Positions 16,075 to 23,466 of a stretch of DNA of 25,375 bases are shown here, in pieces. Made by a program: the position numbers and the translations under genes. Origin of the DNA: CAYLZW01 sp964388085 (GTDB taxonomy: Bacteria; Myxococcota; UBA727; CAYLZW01). Every line of letters starts with the position of its first letter. Within the stretch, counting starts at the first letter, position 1. Location of the stretch: positions 1 to 25,375 of the forward strand of contig CAYLZW010000055.1 in the NCBI GenBank assembly GCA_964388085.1, in the 5' to 3' direction. A model generated the notes under the pieces. That model did no database searches. It saw nothing but the letters and a program-made list of their open reading frames with translations, and had not been told where the DNA came from.

Positions 16075-16955
16075 CCTGCTGTCGCCCTACCCTGCGCTTC
16101 CCCGGCGGCGTGCTCCTGACGGCGCTGCTGCTGTCATCGTCAGTCACGAGCGCACAGGAGCCGGCGGCGCCGGCGGCGTCGAGCACGGAGCCTGAGGCGG
16201 ACGCGCAGCCCGACACCATCGATCGCTTTCGCACGTCGGTGGACCGTCTGGCCGAGCATTACCTCGGCTCCACGTCGCGGCCCGTGCGCTTCGACTGGCG
16301 CCGCTCGCCCGTCATCGTCGCCGTGCAGGCCAGTGAGCTGATCGAGCGCAACAACTTCGGCTCCTTCCGGCTCGGCGGCACGGTGCGGCGCGCGTTCTCG
16401 AGCTTTCTCGTGGACGCCTCGGCCAGCTACGTGTTCGTGGTCGGCACCGAGAGCAGCGACATCCTCGCGCTCACGCCCTATCGCCAACCCGGGCGTCCCT
16501 CGCGCATCGAGCTCGACGTCAACGTCGGCTATCCGCTGTTCGAAGGCGTGGTGACGCCGCTCATCGACTTCATACCGCCGGCGCAGATGGTGCTCTCGGC
16601 GACGGCGGGCGCGCGCTACCTGCTCTACACGGAGACCGTCGTCGGCGACCGCGATTGGCGCAGCGCCGAGACCTGGACGAGCCTCGACACCTGGACCGCC
16701 ATCGGCCAAGGCCTCGCCACCGCGCAGCTCCTCGACGACGACAAGGCGCGCCTCGAGCGGGACGCGCTCGGCGGCATGGCCATCGATCCCGCGACGGTGC
16801 ACACGCTCGTCGGCCTCACCTTCGACACGTACCTGCAGCCAGGCTTCTTCCTGTCGTCGCGCGCCATGCTCGCCGTGCCGCTGCTCGCGCCGCTGTCGGG
16901 CACGCGGCTCGGGCTCTGGTGGGAGCTCGGCCTCGCCGCCGGCTGGGCCTTCTGA
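16071..16955 (+). CDS. Operon gene 10: outer-membrane beta-barrel-like protein
   Basis: 294 residues from the ATG at 16071 (ATGA overlap). A signal peptide ends around TSA-QE (residue 24). After an acidic linker, alternating-residue strands run to the end: GSFRLGGTVRRAFSSFLVDASASYVF, then IELDVNVGYPLFEG, MVLSATAGARYLLY and finally LWWELGLAAGWAF with terminal Phe. This is the look of a medium-sized outer-membrane barrel of roughly 8-12 strands. No specific family is recognised. Neighbours are a large lipoprotein upstream and a helical secreted protein downstream, overlapped as TGATG. This barrel-helical-TonB order parallels gltH-gltI-gltJ of Myxococcus, by gene type only. Confidence 0.78.
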   Translation: MTCCRPTLRFPGGVLLTALLLSSSVTSAQEPAAPAASSTEPEADAQPDTIDRFRTSVDRLAEHYLGSTSRPVRFDWRRSPVIVAVQASELIERNNFGSFRLGGTVRRAFSSFLVDASASYVFVVGTESSDILALTPYRQPGRPSRIELDVNVGYPLFEGVVTPLIDFIPPAQMVLSATAGARYLLYTETVVGDRDWRSAETWTSLDTWTAIGQGLATAQLLDDDKARLERDALGGMAIDPATVHTLVGLTFDTYLQPGFFLSSRAMLAVPLLAPLSGTRLGLWWELGLAAGWAF

Positions 16956-18994
16956 TGCCGGGTCGCACGCCGCTCCTCGCTTGCGCCGCGCTCGCGCTCC
17001 TGCTCCTGTCGGGGGCCAAGGCGAGCGCTCCGTCCACGACGACGAACGCGCCCGTCGCCGTGGACCCGACGGTGCCGCCGCAGACGATGGTGTATTGGAA
17101 CGCGCGCATCGCGCTGCGCGAAGGGCGCCACGAGGACGTGCTCCGGCTCTGGCTGCTGCGAAACGCCCTCCAGCGACAGGGGCAGGCGCCGCGACACGAC
17201 AGCGACTTCCGCACCGCCCTCTGGGTCGCGCTGTCGGGCGCGGGGCTGTGCCATGACGGGCTCCCCGCGGACGACGACGAGCAGGGCGCCGGACTGTGGC
17301 CGCTGGCGATGCACAACTGGCTCGTTCGCTCGACGTCGAAGCAGCCGCCGCCCGGGCAGCCGCGCACCTTCACGTCGTTCGAGGCCGGCTTTCAACAGCG
17401 CCGGATCTCGCTCTATGACGTGCTCTCGACAGAGGAGCTCCGCGCCGTACGCTTCGCGCGGGCTCAATGCCTTCGGCCCTATTGGACGCTCGCGCAGCTC
17501 GGCACGCCTCATTGGCTCGACCTGAATGATCGACTCAGCGTCGGGATCATGATGCGCGACCTGCTCGAGCGTGCGCAGCGGACCCTGCGGCGAGATCGCG
17601 TCCGTGGCGACGTGGTGCTCGAGACCCGGCTGTTCGACATCGAGCTCGCGCTCGGCAAGCTGGCCAAGGCGGCGGCGCGCCGCGAGACCTCCCTCCTCGG
17701 GCAGATCGCCAAGACCACGGGCGTGTCCGAGGCCGCGATGACGCTCCTGCGCGAGCGGCGGTTCGCCGAGGTGCGCGACTCCGAATATGCCGCGCTGCTT
17801 CGCCGCTGCCTCAGCTGGGACGAGGTGAGCTGGTTCTCGCTCAGCCGGAGCCGGCGTCTCGCGCTGTACGCGGAGTCGCTCGAGGCCTATCGCGCCGACC
17901 CCGCCGTCGCGCCGGAGCTGCGGCGCGTGTTCCTGCAGAACGTCGACGCGCTCCTTCGAGATGGCGCCGGAGACGAGCTGCAGCAGTGGCTCGGGTTCGC
18001 CGTCAATCCGCGCCCCCCGGCGGTGCGGACGACGGCGGACGGAGCGCCGCCCCTCGACGGGCGACCTCCCGCGCTGCAGACGGATCTCATCGAGGCGGTC
18101 GTCCTCGGGGAGCGCGGGGAGCGCCTGCTCGGCCTCGAGCCGGAGTCCGGCTTCCGCGAGCGCGCGGCGGTGGCCCTCTGGCGGGGCACCGATTTCCTGG
18201 AGCGCGGCCAGTCGCTCGACGCCATGCGCTCGTTCGCGCTCGCGATGCAGCGCGCACAGGAGTCGCGCGGCGGGGACGTGATCCACCGCCTGGCGCGGCG
18301 TTGGTTTGGCTTCGTGCTCGCCCAGCACGAGGCTGACGACGAGGTCCTCGCCATCCTGAACGAGTTCGTCTCGCCGCTCGATCGCAACGAGCCGCTAGAG
18401 GTGCTGCTGTGGGCGGCGGCCTTTCACGCCGACGCCGTCTCCTTCGAGCGCATCGCCGCCTCCGTGCGCAAGGGCGGCGCGCTCGAGGTCCGCGCGCGCC
18501 AGCTCGCCGCCCTCTCTCGCGGCGACGCCGGCGAGATGTGGCAGCAGGTGCGCAACGACTTCGCCGAGACCCCGCACGCGGTCTATCGCTTCGCGAAGCA
18601 GCTCACCGACGAGCTCGCCGCGCAGTCGCTCGACGTGCGCCTACGCAATGAGGCGACGCTGACGCTCGGTAAGGCGCTGCTCGAGGAGGTCGCGGAGGGC
18701 GCCAACAGCGGCATGCAGCGGCGCATGCGGGAACAGATCGAGCGCATGCAGGTGTTGCTCGACGATCTGCAGCGCTACGACGAGTCGCCCGGCGGACGCG
18801 CCCGCGCCGCCTCCCCGGGCGCCGAGGCCTACGCCGGCAGCCTGCGCCTCGCGCCCGTCGATCCCCTGCCCTGGCCCTTCTACTTTCCTTCGGTGCAGCC
18901 GCCCTCGCCCTTCACGCCGCTCGAGCTGAGGCCCGTCGAGTGGACCGATGACAATGGCGAGCGCGTGTTCGGCTGGCACATTCGAGAGCGATGA
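16955..18994 (+). CDS. Operon gene 11: large helical secreted protein, possible TPR/solenoid
   Basis: 679 residues from the ATG at 16955 (TGATG overlap); the frame is open upstream, but those codons lie inside the barrel gene. The signal peptide (ALALLLLSGAKASA) is probably cleaved near residue 24, giving a periplasmic protein. From residue 40 to about 610 it is nearly all alpha-helical, with repeated helix pairs of TPR/SEL-like length (for example NARIALREGRHEDVLRLWLL near 50, and RSFALAMQRAQES near 430) though without the strict TPR consensus. The C-terminal 70 residues are Pro-rich and aromatic (DPLPWPFYFPSVQPPSPF). A long solenoid in the periplasm fits a scaffold or coupling arm. The comparison with the TPR protein GltI is by type only. 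Confidence 0.78.
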   Translation: MPGRTPLLACAALALLLLSGAKASAPSTTTNAPVAVDPTVPPQTMVYWNARIALREGRHEDVLRLWLLRNALQRQGQAPRHDSDFRTALWVALSGAGLCHDGLPADDDEQGAGLWPLAMHNWLVRSTSKQPPPGQPRTFTSFEAGFQQRRISLYDVLSTEELRAVRFARAQCLRPYWTLAQLGTPHWLDLNDRLSVGIMMRDLLERAQRTLRRDRVRGDVVLETRLFDIELALGKLAKAAARRETSLLGQIAKTTGVSEAAMTLLRERRFAEVRDSEYAALLRRCLSWDEVSWFSLSRSRRLALYAESLEAYRADPAVAPELRRVFLQNVDALLRDGAGDELQQWLGFAVNPRPPAVRTTADGAPPLDGRPPALQTDLIEAVVLGERGERLLGLEPESGFRERAAVALWRGTDFLERGQSLDAMRSFALAMQRAQESRGGDVIHRLARRWFGFVLAQHEADDEVLAILNEFVSPLDRNEPLEVLLWAAAFHADAVSFERIAASVRKGGALEVRARQLAALSRGDAGEMWQQVRNDFAETPHAVYRFAKQLTDELAAQSLDVRLRNEATLTLGKALLEEVAEGANSGMQRRMREQIERMQVLLDDLQRYDESPGGRARAASPGAEAYAGSLRLAPVDPLPWPFYFPSVQPPSPFTPLELRPVEWTDDNGERVFGWHIRER

Positions 18995-19647
18995 ACCGAC
19001 CTACCGGACTGCCCAGCAAGGCTGCGTTGCGGGCCGAGAGGCGAGCGCTGCGAGAGCGTCTTCGCGAGCGGGTCGCGGCGCAGCGAAATCATCCCGCGTT
19101 GGCGACCGCGCTCGCGCGTAGGCGAAAGCGGCGGCAGCGCGCGCTCGCCATCGCCGCCTGCATCCTGTTGCTGCTGCTCGCGCTCATGCGCTGTGAATGT
19201 GACCCACCGCCGCCTCCCGCGCCCGTCGTCACCGAGCCCGTCACCGCTCCCTTGATCGGCAACACGACGCCGGCGCCGCCGAAGAAGCCGAAGCGCGCGC
19301 TCAAGGGCACGATCGAGGCGAGCGACCGAGGGGCCATGGCGGTCGAGCCGACGGAAGCCCCGGCCTGGCTGCAACAGTTCCGCCTGCAAGTGGCCGCCCG
19401 CAGCCCGAAGCTCGCCGCTTGCTTCAATGGCGCCGAGCGTCCGGGCGCGCTGCGCTGGTCGGCGCTCGTACACGCGCAGAGCGGTCGGGTGTCGGAGTCT
19501 GTCGTCGAGCCTGTGTTCCGCGGCGTCGAGCTCGATCAGGAGCAGCACGATTGTCTGGTCGCGCGCTTGACCGAGACGCCCTTCAAGCTCGACGAGCCTT
19601 CACCGCAGGCCGCGGCACGTCGGGTCAGCTTGATCTTCGAGTTCTAG
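18991..19647 (+). CDS. Operon gene 12: bitopic protein with TonB-C/AgmX-like domain
   Basis: 218 residues from the ATG at 18991 (ATGA overlap). The cytoplasmic N-terminus (1-50) is short, helical and strongly basic. One transmembrane helix (51-66) follows, then a Pro-rich periplasmic linker with VVTEPVTAP and PAPPKKPK. The last 80 residues, beginning near SPKLAACF at 138-145, match the AgmX/PglI/TonB C-terminal pattern: C-F, a strand, 'SGRVSESVVEP', a later Cys (HDCLVARL), TPFKL and a final strand ending in IFEF. The topology (inside N-terminus, helix, Pro-rich spacer, TonB-like end) is that of TonB and of GltG/GltJ, which carry force or contacts across the periplasm. It lacks the GYF and zinc-ribbon domains of GltJ. 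It is the last gene of the operon; the next gene is convergent. Confidence 0.82.
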   Translation: MNRPTGLPSKAALRAERRALRERLRERVAAQRNHPALATALARRRKRRQRALAIAACILLLLLALMRCECDPPPPPAPVVTEPVTAPLIGNTTPAPPKKPKRALKGTIEASDRGAMAVEPTEAPAWLQQFRLQVAARSPKLAACFNGAERPGALRWSALVHAQSGRVSESVVEPVFRGVELDQEQHDCLVARLTETPFKLDEPSPQAAARRVSLIFEF

Positions 19648-19739
19648 TCTCCGACTGGCGCGCTCCCGTCGCTACGCACCGGTCAGGCGGCCGAGATCGC
19701 CCGGACCGGGAAGGCGCCTCGCTCCCCACCGTGGGCGGC

Positions 19740-20330
19740 TCACTGGCAGGGCTCGCCCGGGAAGATCGGGCAGGTGCCGAACGGCGCCGTGTCGATCAGC
19801 TCGCACTCGGAGCGATACCAGGCGCCGTCCGTGCCGCACACGGCCCCTACCAGCGCACAGGACTCGGGCGAGTCGCCGCCGGCGCAATTGCCGCCGAAGA
19901 CCTGATTGTCGATGGTGAGCGCGATCGGCTGCTCGGTCGGACAGCCTTCGTCCTCGGAGAGCGTCTCCTGCGATAGCTCCTCGAGCTCGACCGCGCGCGA
20001 CACCCAATAGCGGTCCACATAGACGATGTTGACCGTGACCGCGCCGGGCGCATACAGGCTCGCGTTGAAGCCCTCGGCGCCACAGCTGTGCACGCGTGAC
20101 GTCGCCACCTGTTCGTCTAGCGGGATGGCAGAGCTCGCGAGCGCGTCCTCGTCGGCCAGACACTCGAACCACTCGAGCTCCGCGCCGTCTTGCTGAATGT
20201 TCGCCCAGTAGGGGGTCGCGGTCGGGATCTCGACCCGCACCTCGAGGCGCTCGCACGGCACCGGTGCGAGCGTGGGGCCGCAGCCAAGCAGGGCGAACGG
20301 AATGAGCGGGAGGGCGATGGCGCGGTTCAT
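19740..20330 (-). CDS. Small lipoprotein with C-terminal Kazal-like domain
   Basis: 196 residues from the ATG at 20330. Signal peptide with lipobox LLGC (Cys17). The middle part (20-140) is strand-rich and unrecognised. The C-terminus resembles a Kazal serine-protease-inhibitor domain: Cys149, Cys158, then VCGTDG at 164-169, Tyr172, Cys176 (SECEL), Cys187 and Cys195. The VCGTDG..Y..EC core is the classic Kazal signature; the spacing after the fourth Cys is longer than usual. Such domains in bacteria may protect against foreign or self proteases at the surface, but function here is inference. It is convergent with the motor operon, 92 bases from its end, and has a poor Shine-Dalgarno sequence. 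Confidence 0.75.
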   Translation of the reverse strand: MNRAIALPLIPFALLGCGPTLAPVPCERLEVRVEIPTATPYWANIQQDGAELEWFECLADEDALASSAIPLDEQVATSRVHSCGAEGFNASLYAPGAVTVNIVYVDRYWVSRAVELEELSQETLSEDEGCPTEQPIALTIDNQVFGGNCAGGDSPESCALVGAVCGTDGAWYRSECELIDTAPFGTCPIFPGEPCQ

Positions 20331-20381
20331 GTGGAGCGTAGTAGCGCAAGGAGCTGTCGGTGCGCCACCTCACGCGCTGCG

Positions 20382-20849
20382 TCAGCGACGGAAGCGGACG
20401 ACCACCGCGTCGACCGGTGACTCCGCGCGCGCGAGCTCGTCCTCGATGAACGCCAACGCGGCGTCCTCTTTGTACGATCCGGTGCCGCCGCCGATGATGG
20501 GGTAGGCCAGGCTCTTCCAGCCATGCCGCTCGGCGACCACCAGCGCGTTCCGCGTCGAGTCGCGAATCGAACGCTCTGTCGCGCGCCACAACATGTCAAT
20601 GCCAGCGACGTGAATGATGCCCTTGAAAGGCAGCCGGCCCGCGCTCGTCGCCACCGCGCCACCGAGCGGGATCGGCCCGTGCTTCGCGACCTCCCGAAAC
20701 GGCGCGATGCCTCCCCTGCGTTTGATCGCCCCGGACACCCCCTGCGGCAGCAGCAGCCACCAGGGGATGAGGTTGCGGTTCCAGGCGTTCACGATGGCGT
20801 CGACCTCCTGCTCGAGCAGGTCGCCCTCAACGACTCGATGGGAAGCCAC
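20382..20849 (-). CDS. Macro-domain (ADP-ribose-binding) protein
   Basis: 155 residues from the GTG at 20849, preceded by AAGGAGA at good spacing. Macro domains bind ADP-ribose or remove it from proteins and nucleic acids. The opening GDLLEQEVDAIVNAWN matches the family start (usually AIVNAAN, here with Trp for Ala before the final Asn). The middle has GGAVATSAGRLPFKGIIHVAG, and the phosphate-binding loop is IIGGGTGSY (about 118-126). The typical GGGV loop after AIVNAAN is replaced by LPQGVSGAI. Length is normal for a single domain. It stands upstream of and codirectional with the lipoprotein gene, 51 bases away, and is divergent from the reductase-like gene. Confidence 0.87.
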   Translation of the reverse strand: MASHRVVEGDLLEQEVDAIVNAWNRNLIPWWLLLPQGVSGAIKRRGGIAPFREVAKHGPIPLGGAVATSAGRLPFKGIIHVAGIDMLWRATERSIRDSTRNALVVAERHGWKSLAYPIIGGGTGSYKEDAALAFIEDELARAESPVDAVVVRFRR

Positions 20850-21002
20850 GGTCGCTCTCCTTCGCGTGCAAGCGATGCTACCCCTTGTGGCGTTGTTCAG
20901 CAGCCGGTCTACATGACGCGTTCACTGTCCGTCGCTGACGCGGGCTCTTCTGCGCTACGCTCTCCGGCCGCCTCGCCAGGCACCCACGAGAGGAACCGAG
21001 CC

Positions 21003-21650
21003 ATGTCACTCGCCCGCGTGCAGCACTTCTCCATCTCTCTCGACGGCTTCGGCACCGGCGAAGGTCTGAGCCGCGAAGCGCCATTCGGCCACGCCGGCGA
21101 ACGCTTGCACGAGTGGATGATCGCCACGCGTTGGGCCCGCACCATGTTCAAGCTGTCCGGCGGCACGTCCGGCGTCGATGACGCTCTGGTGCGCCTGTTC
21201 GCGGCCGGAGTCGGTGCAGAGATCATGGGCGCCGGCAAATTCGGCTATCCCGGATGGGAGAAGGACACGGAGTGGAAGGGCTGGTGGGGTGCGAACCCGC
21301 CGTTCCACACGCCGGTCTTCGTCCTCACCCACCACACCCGCCCGCCGATCGAGATGGAGGGCGGTACGACATTTCATTTCATCGACGCCTCCCCCGCCGA
21401 GGCGCTGGCGATGGCGCGTGAGGCCGCCGGCGGGCTGGACGTACGCATCGGCGGAGGTCCCGGCATGCTGCGCGACTTTCTGGCCGCCGGCCTCGTCGAC
21501 CACATGCACCTCGTGGTGGTGCCGATCCTGCTCGGCCGTGGCGTACGCCTCTGGGAGGGGCTCGAGGGCCTCGAGAAGAACTACGACATCGAGACCGTCG
21601 CCACCCCGAGCGGCGTCACGCATATGATGTTTTCGCGTAAGGCTGAGTGA
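21003..21650 (+). CDS. RibD-C/dihydrofolate-reductase family protein
   Basis: 215 residues from the ATG at 21003, with AGAGGA upstream. The frame is open before it, but those codons overlap the divergent macro-domain gene. The fold is the NAD(P)H-binding RibD C-terminal/DHFR family: an opening strand with SISLDGFGTGEGLS, a helix with GAEIMGAGKFGYPGW, the glycine turn GGGPG (150-154) followed by a helix (MLRDFLAAGLVDHMHL), and a strand LVVVPILLGRGVRLWEGL. Members of this group (YyaP/YwjB-like) are small putative reductases without known substrates. A pair of hairpins follows the stop. It is not in an operon here. Confidence 0.9.
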   Translation: MSLARVQHFSISLDGFGTGEGLSREAPFGHAGERLHEWMIATRWARTMFKLSGGTSGVDDALVRLFAAGVGAEIMGAGKFGYPGWEKDTEWKGWWGANPPFHTPVFVLTHHTRPPIEMEGGTTFHFIDASPAEALAMAREAAGGLDVRIGGGPGMLRDFLAAGLVDHMHLVVVPILLGRGVRLWEGLEGLEKNYDIETVATPSGVTHMMFSRKAE

Positions 21651-21697
21651 GCGTCGGTCGAGTCTTCGACTCGCTCACGCCTCTCCTTGAGGAGAGG
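21651..21697 (+). terminator. Tandem hairpins after the reductase-like gene
   Basis: Immediately after the stop, CGAGTC-TTC-GACTCG (21659-21673) forms a six-base-pair stem, and GCGT/ACGC around it can extend the pairing. A second perfect stem, CCTCTCC-TTGA-GGAGAGG (21680-21697), follows. Neither has a T-run, so this would be a non-canonical terminator or mRNA end-protecting structure. Confidence 0.5.
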
Positions 21698-21790
21698 ACG
21701 AAATGCACGCGCCGCACGCCGTAACTCGCTTCAGCGCTGTGCTACTCTTCCGGCTCGCCCGCTCCACGTTCCACACTTCGGGGGTACTCT

Positions 21791-22324
21791 GTGCGCGCGC
21801 CTTACTCCACGTCCGTTCTCGTTGTCGCGATCAGTCTCGTAACCGCCTGTGGCGCAGACGACCTCGAGACGCTTCCAGACCGGGTCTCAGACGGCCTGGC
21901 GCGGGTCTTCGAGGATCCGTGCGCTGACCCTGCCGTCACGGAGTCGAGAGCGATCTTCAGCACCGAGCTCCCGCTGCCGTACCAGGTGTACTTCCAGGCG
22001 ACCGGTGACGGCGTGGAGCGCTACATCACGCCAACCGGCCTGGTCACGCTCACGCCCACCGAGCCTGTTCGCGTGATGTTCGAGGCCGAGTGTCGCGACG
22101 GTGCGCTGCACGATCTGAACGCACCCGAGACGACGCACGGCCCGTGTACGGCGCAAGGATTTCCCGTCCCGCTCACCACGATCGCGGACGTGACGCTCGT
22201 CCGCGGCGACCGGGAATGGATGGACACGAGAGGCACCGCCTGGGTGTCCACAAACGACGAGGAGGGCTGCGCGGCGCGATTCGCAGGCGAGCTCTGGCTC
22301 GAAACCGAGACCTTGGTGGAGTGA
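21791..22324 (+). CDS. Small lipoprotein of unknown function
   Basis: 177 residues from the GTG at 21791, preceded by GGGGG six bases upstream, a weak ribosome site. A signal peptide with lipobox VTAC (Cys at about 20) leads to a mature protein with five more Cys and a strand-rich pattern (YQVYFQATGDGVERYITPTG near 65, RVMFEAECRDG near 95). No family was recognised. A 12-base tandem repeat covers its last codons and the stop. It is flanked by hairpins upstream and a gene-poor stretch downstream, and looks like a lineage-specific surface lipoprotein. Confidence 0.72.
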   Translation: MRAPYSTSVLVVAISLVTACGADDLETLPDRVSDGLARVFEDPCADPAVTESRAIFSTELPLPYQVYFQATGDGVERYITPTGLVTLTPTEPVRVMFEAECRDGALHDLNAPETTHGPCTAQGFPVPLTTIADVTLVRGDREWMDTRGTAWVSTNDEEGCAARFAGELWLETETLVE

Positions 22325-22350
22325 GCGGTGGAGTGAGCGGTGGAGTGAGC
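22315..22350 (+). repeat. Three 12-base tandem repeats spanning a stop codon
   Basis: The unit GGTGGAGTGAGC is repeated exactly three times (22315-22326, 22327-22338, 22339-22350). The TGA of the upstream lipoprotein gene lies in the first copy, and each later copy carries another in-frame TGA. Copy-number change would leave the protein end unaltered because every unit ends translation. Confidence 0.85.
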
Positions 22351-22636
22351 GTTCGATCCGGCGGATACCCATCGCAGCCACGTCGCTCGAGACCCCGTCC
22401 TCCTTCAGGGACTGCGACGAAGCAGGCGGCGGCTGGAGTAGGTGGTCGGCTCATGGCGCGCAGCCTGTTCAGCTGCTCGCCGGGCTGCTCCTCTCCGGAG
22501 CGAGCCTGGCGTTCGTGTTGCGCGCCGGCCTCGGGCCCGCGCCCCGGACGTACTGCACCAGGCCTTGGTCCCGCCGCGGCAAGCGCCGGAGCTCGGAACG
22601 ATCGCCAACGCGATCGGGGTGGACGCCGCCGTGGGC
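22351..22636. other. Gene-poor stretch, possibly degenerate coding sequence
   Basis: No intact gene is visible. On the plus strand one frame reads like a signal peptide (QLLAGLLLSGASLAFVLRAG, about 22467-22526), and another frame continues in protein-like sequence to a stop at 22642 (LVPPRQAPELGTIANAIG). Joined by a frameshift, they could be the remains of a small secreted protein. This is weak evidence, because any high-GC stretch can look similar. No terminator or promoter was convincing. Confidence 0.25.
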
Positions 22637-23299
22637 CTATGAGTGGATCTTCTCGCCGCGCGCGAGCATCTCGACGAACTTTGCCAGGCGACGCGCACGT
22701 GTCTCGGGCTTCTTCGCCTCCTGCAAGCGGTACAGGATGGCGAAGCGGTTCGCTCCGCTGAGCGTCGCGAAGAAGGCGGCCGCCTTTGGATCTCGGGCCA
22801 GCGCGACGGCCAGATCGTCGGGGACCGTCGAGCGGCTTGGGGGCTCGTAGGCGCGCTCCCACCGTCCGTCCGCCTTCGCACGCTCCACCTGCTCGAGCCC
22901 CGCCGGCATCATTTTGCCGGCAGCAATGAATGCCTCGGCCTTGTCGCGGTTGATGCGCGACCAGGGGCTCTTCGCGCGCCGCGGGCTGAAGCGCTGCAGC
23001 GCCGTGTCAGCGTCGTAAGCGCGCTTCTGGCTGTCGATCCAGCCCCACAGGAGCGCGACCTCCACCGCTTCGTTCTGCGTCGGAGACGCCACGCGCGAGG
23101 CCTTCTTCGCGATGTGCAGCCACACGCCGTTCGACGTCGCGTGATGCTCTGCGAGCCATTGGTGCCACGAGCCCGCGTCGGGCAAAGCCACGATCGGATC
23201 GGAGTCGATGCTCGTCGTCGCCGCCGTCGCCTTCTTCGCGGGAGCCTTCTGCTTGGTTGCTGTCTTCTTGTTGGTGGCTGTCGCCTTCTTGCTAGCCAT
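22637..23299 (-). CDS. YdeI/OmpD-associated family protein with Lys/Ala-rich N-terminal tail
   Basis: 220 residues from the ATG at 23299. The first 30 residues are made of Lys, Ala and Thr (KKATA-type repeats), like the basic tails of bacterial histone-H1-like proteins. From about 36 the YdeI-family domain begins: SWHQWLAEHHATSNGVWLHIAKK, then EALLWGWIDSQKR-like sequence (here EVALLWGWIDSQKR near 85), RFSPRRAKSPWSRINRDKAE near 105-123, and a C-terminal helical part with FFATLSGANRFAILYRLQEAKKPETRARRL. The family is linked to stress or peptide resistance in a few species, but its activity is unknown. The DNA-binding-like tail is an addition to the usual domain. Confidence 0.9.
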   Translation of the reverse strand: MASKKATATNKKTATKQKAPAKKATAATTSIDSDPIVALPDAGSWHQWLAEHHATSNGVWLHIAKKASRVASPTQNEAVEVALLWGWIDSQKRAYDADTALQRFSPRRAKSPWSRINRDKAEAFIAAGKMMPAGLEQVERAKADGRWERAYEPPSRSTVPDDLAVALARDPKAAAFFATLSGANRFAILYRLQEAKKPETRARRLAKFVEMLARGEKIHS

Positions 23300-23337
23300 G
23301 GACGAAGGCTACTCGGGCAGCGCTACAAAGGGGGACC

Positions 23338-23400
23338 CTAGCGATCGCCCTCGATCGACAAGAGGTCCCGTCCGGATCCTTGAACCAGGCGACTTTGCCG
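23338..23400 (-). pseudogene. Frameshifted C-terminal remnant of a VOC/glyoxalase-family gene
   Basis: On the minus strand, codons read GKVAWFKDPDG, the typical last strand of VOC (glyoxalase/bleomycin-resistance) proteins, but then go out of frame. Shifting by one base at about 23367-23369 continues as LLSIEGDR followed by TAG (23338-23340), the normal ending of such proteins. One deleted base therefore explains the break. Little convincing homology can be seen further upstream, so most of the gene is lost. Confidence 0.6.
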
Positions 23401-23466
23401 CCGCCGGCCGGTCGCCACAGCCGCTGGCGACGTCGTCGCACGCGTCCGCGCATGGGGCGGCGGCCT

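Noticed and set aside
16625..18328. 567-codon minus-strand frame inside the operon
   Set aside because: It is antisense to two coupled genes with good signal peptides; its composition is typical of shadows.
6267..19647. Ordinary flagellar operon
   Set aside because: No rod, hook, filament, export, FliM or FliN genes are present, and outer-membrane barrel-like proteins and TonB-C-like proteins are not flagellar parts.
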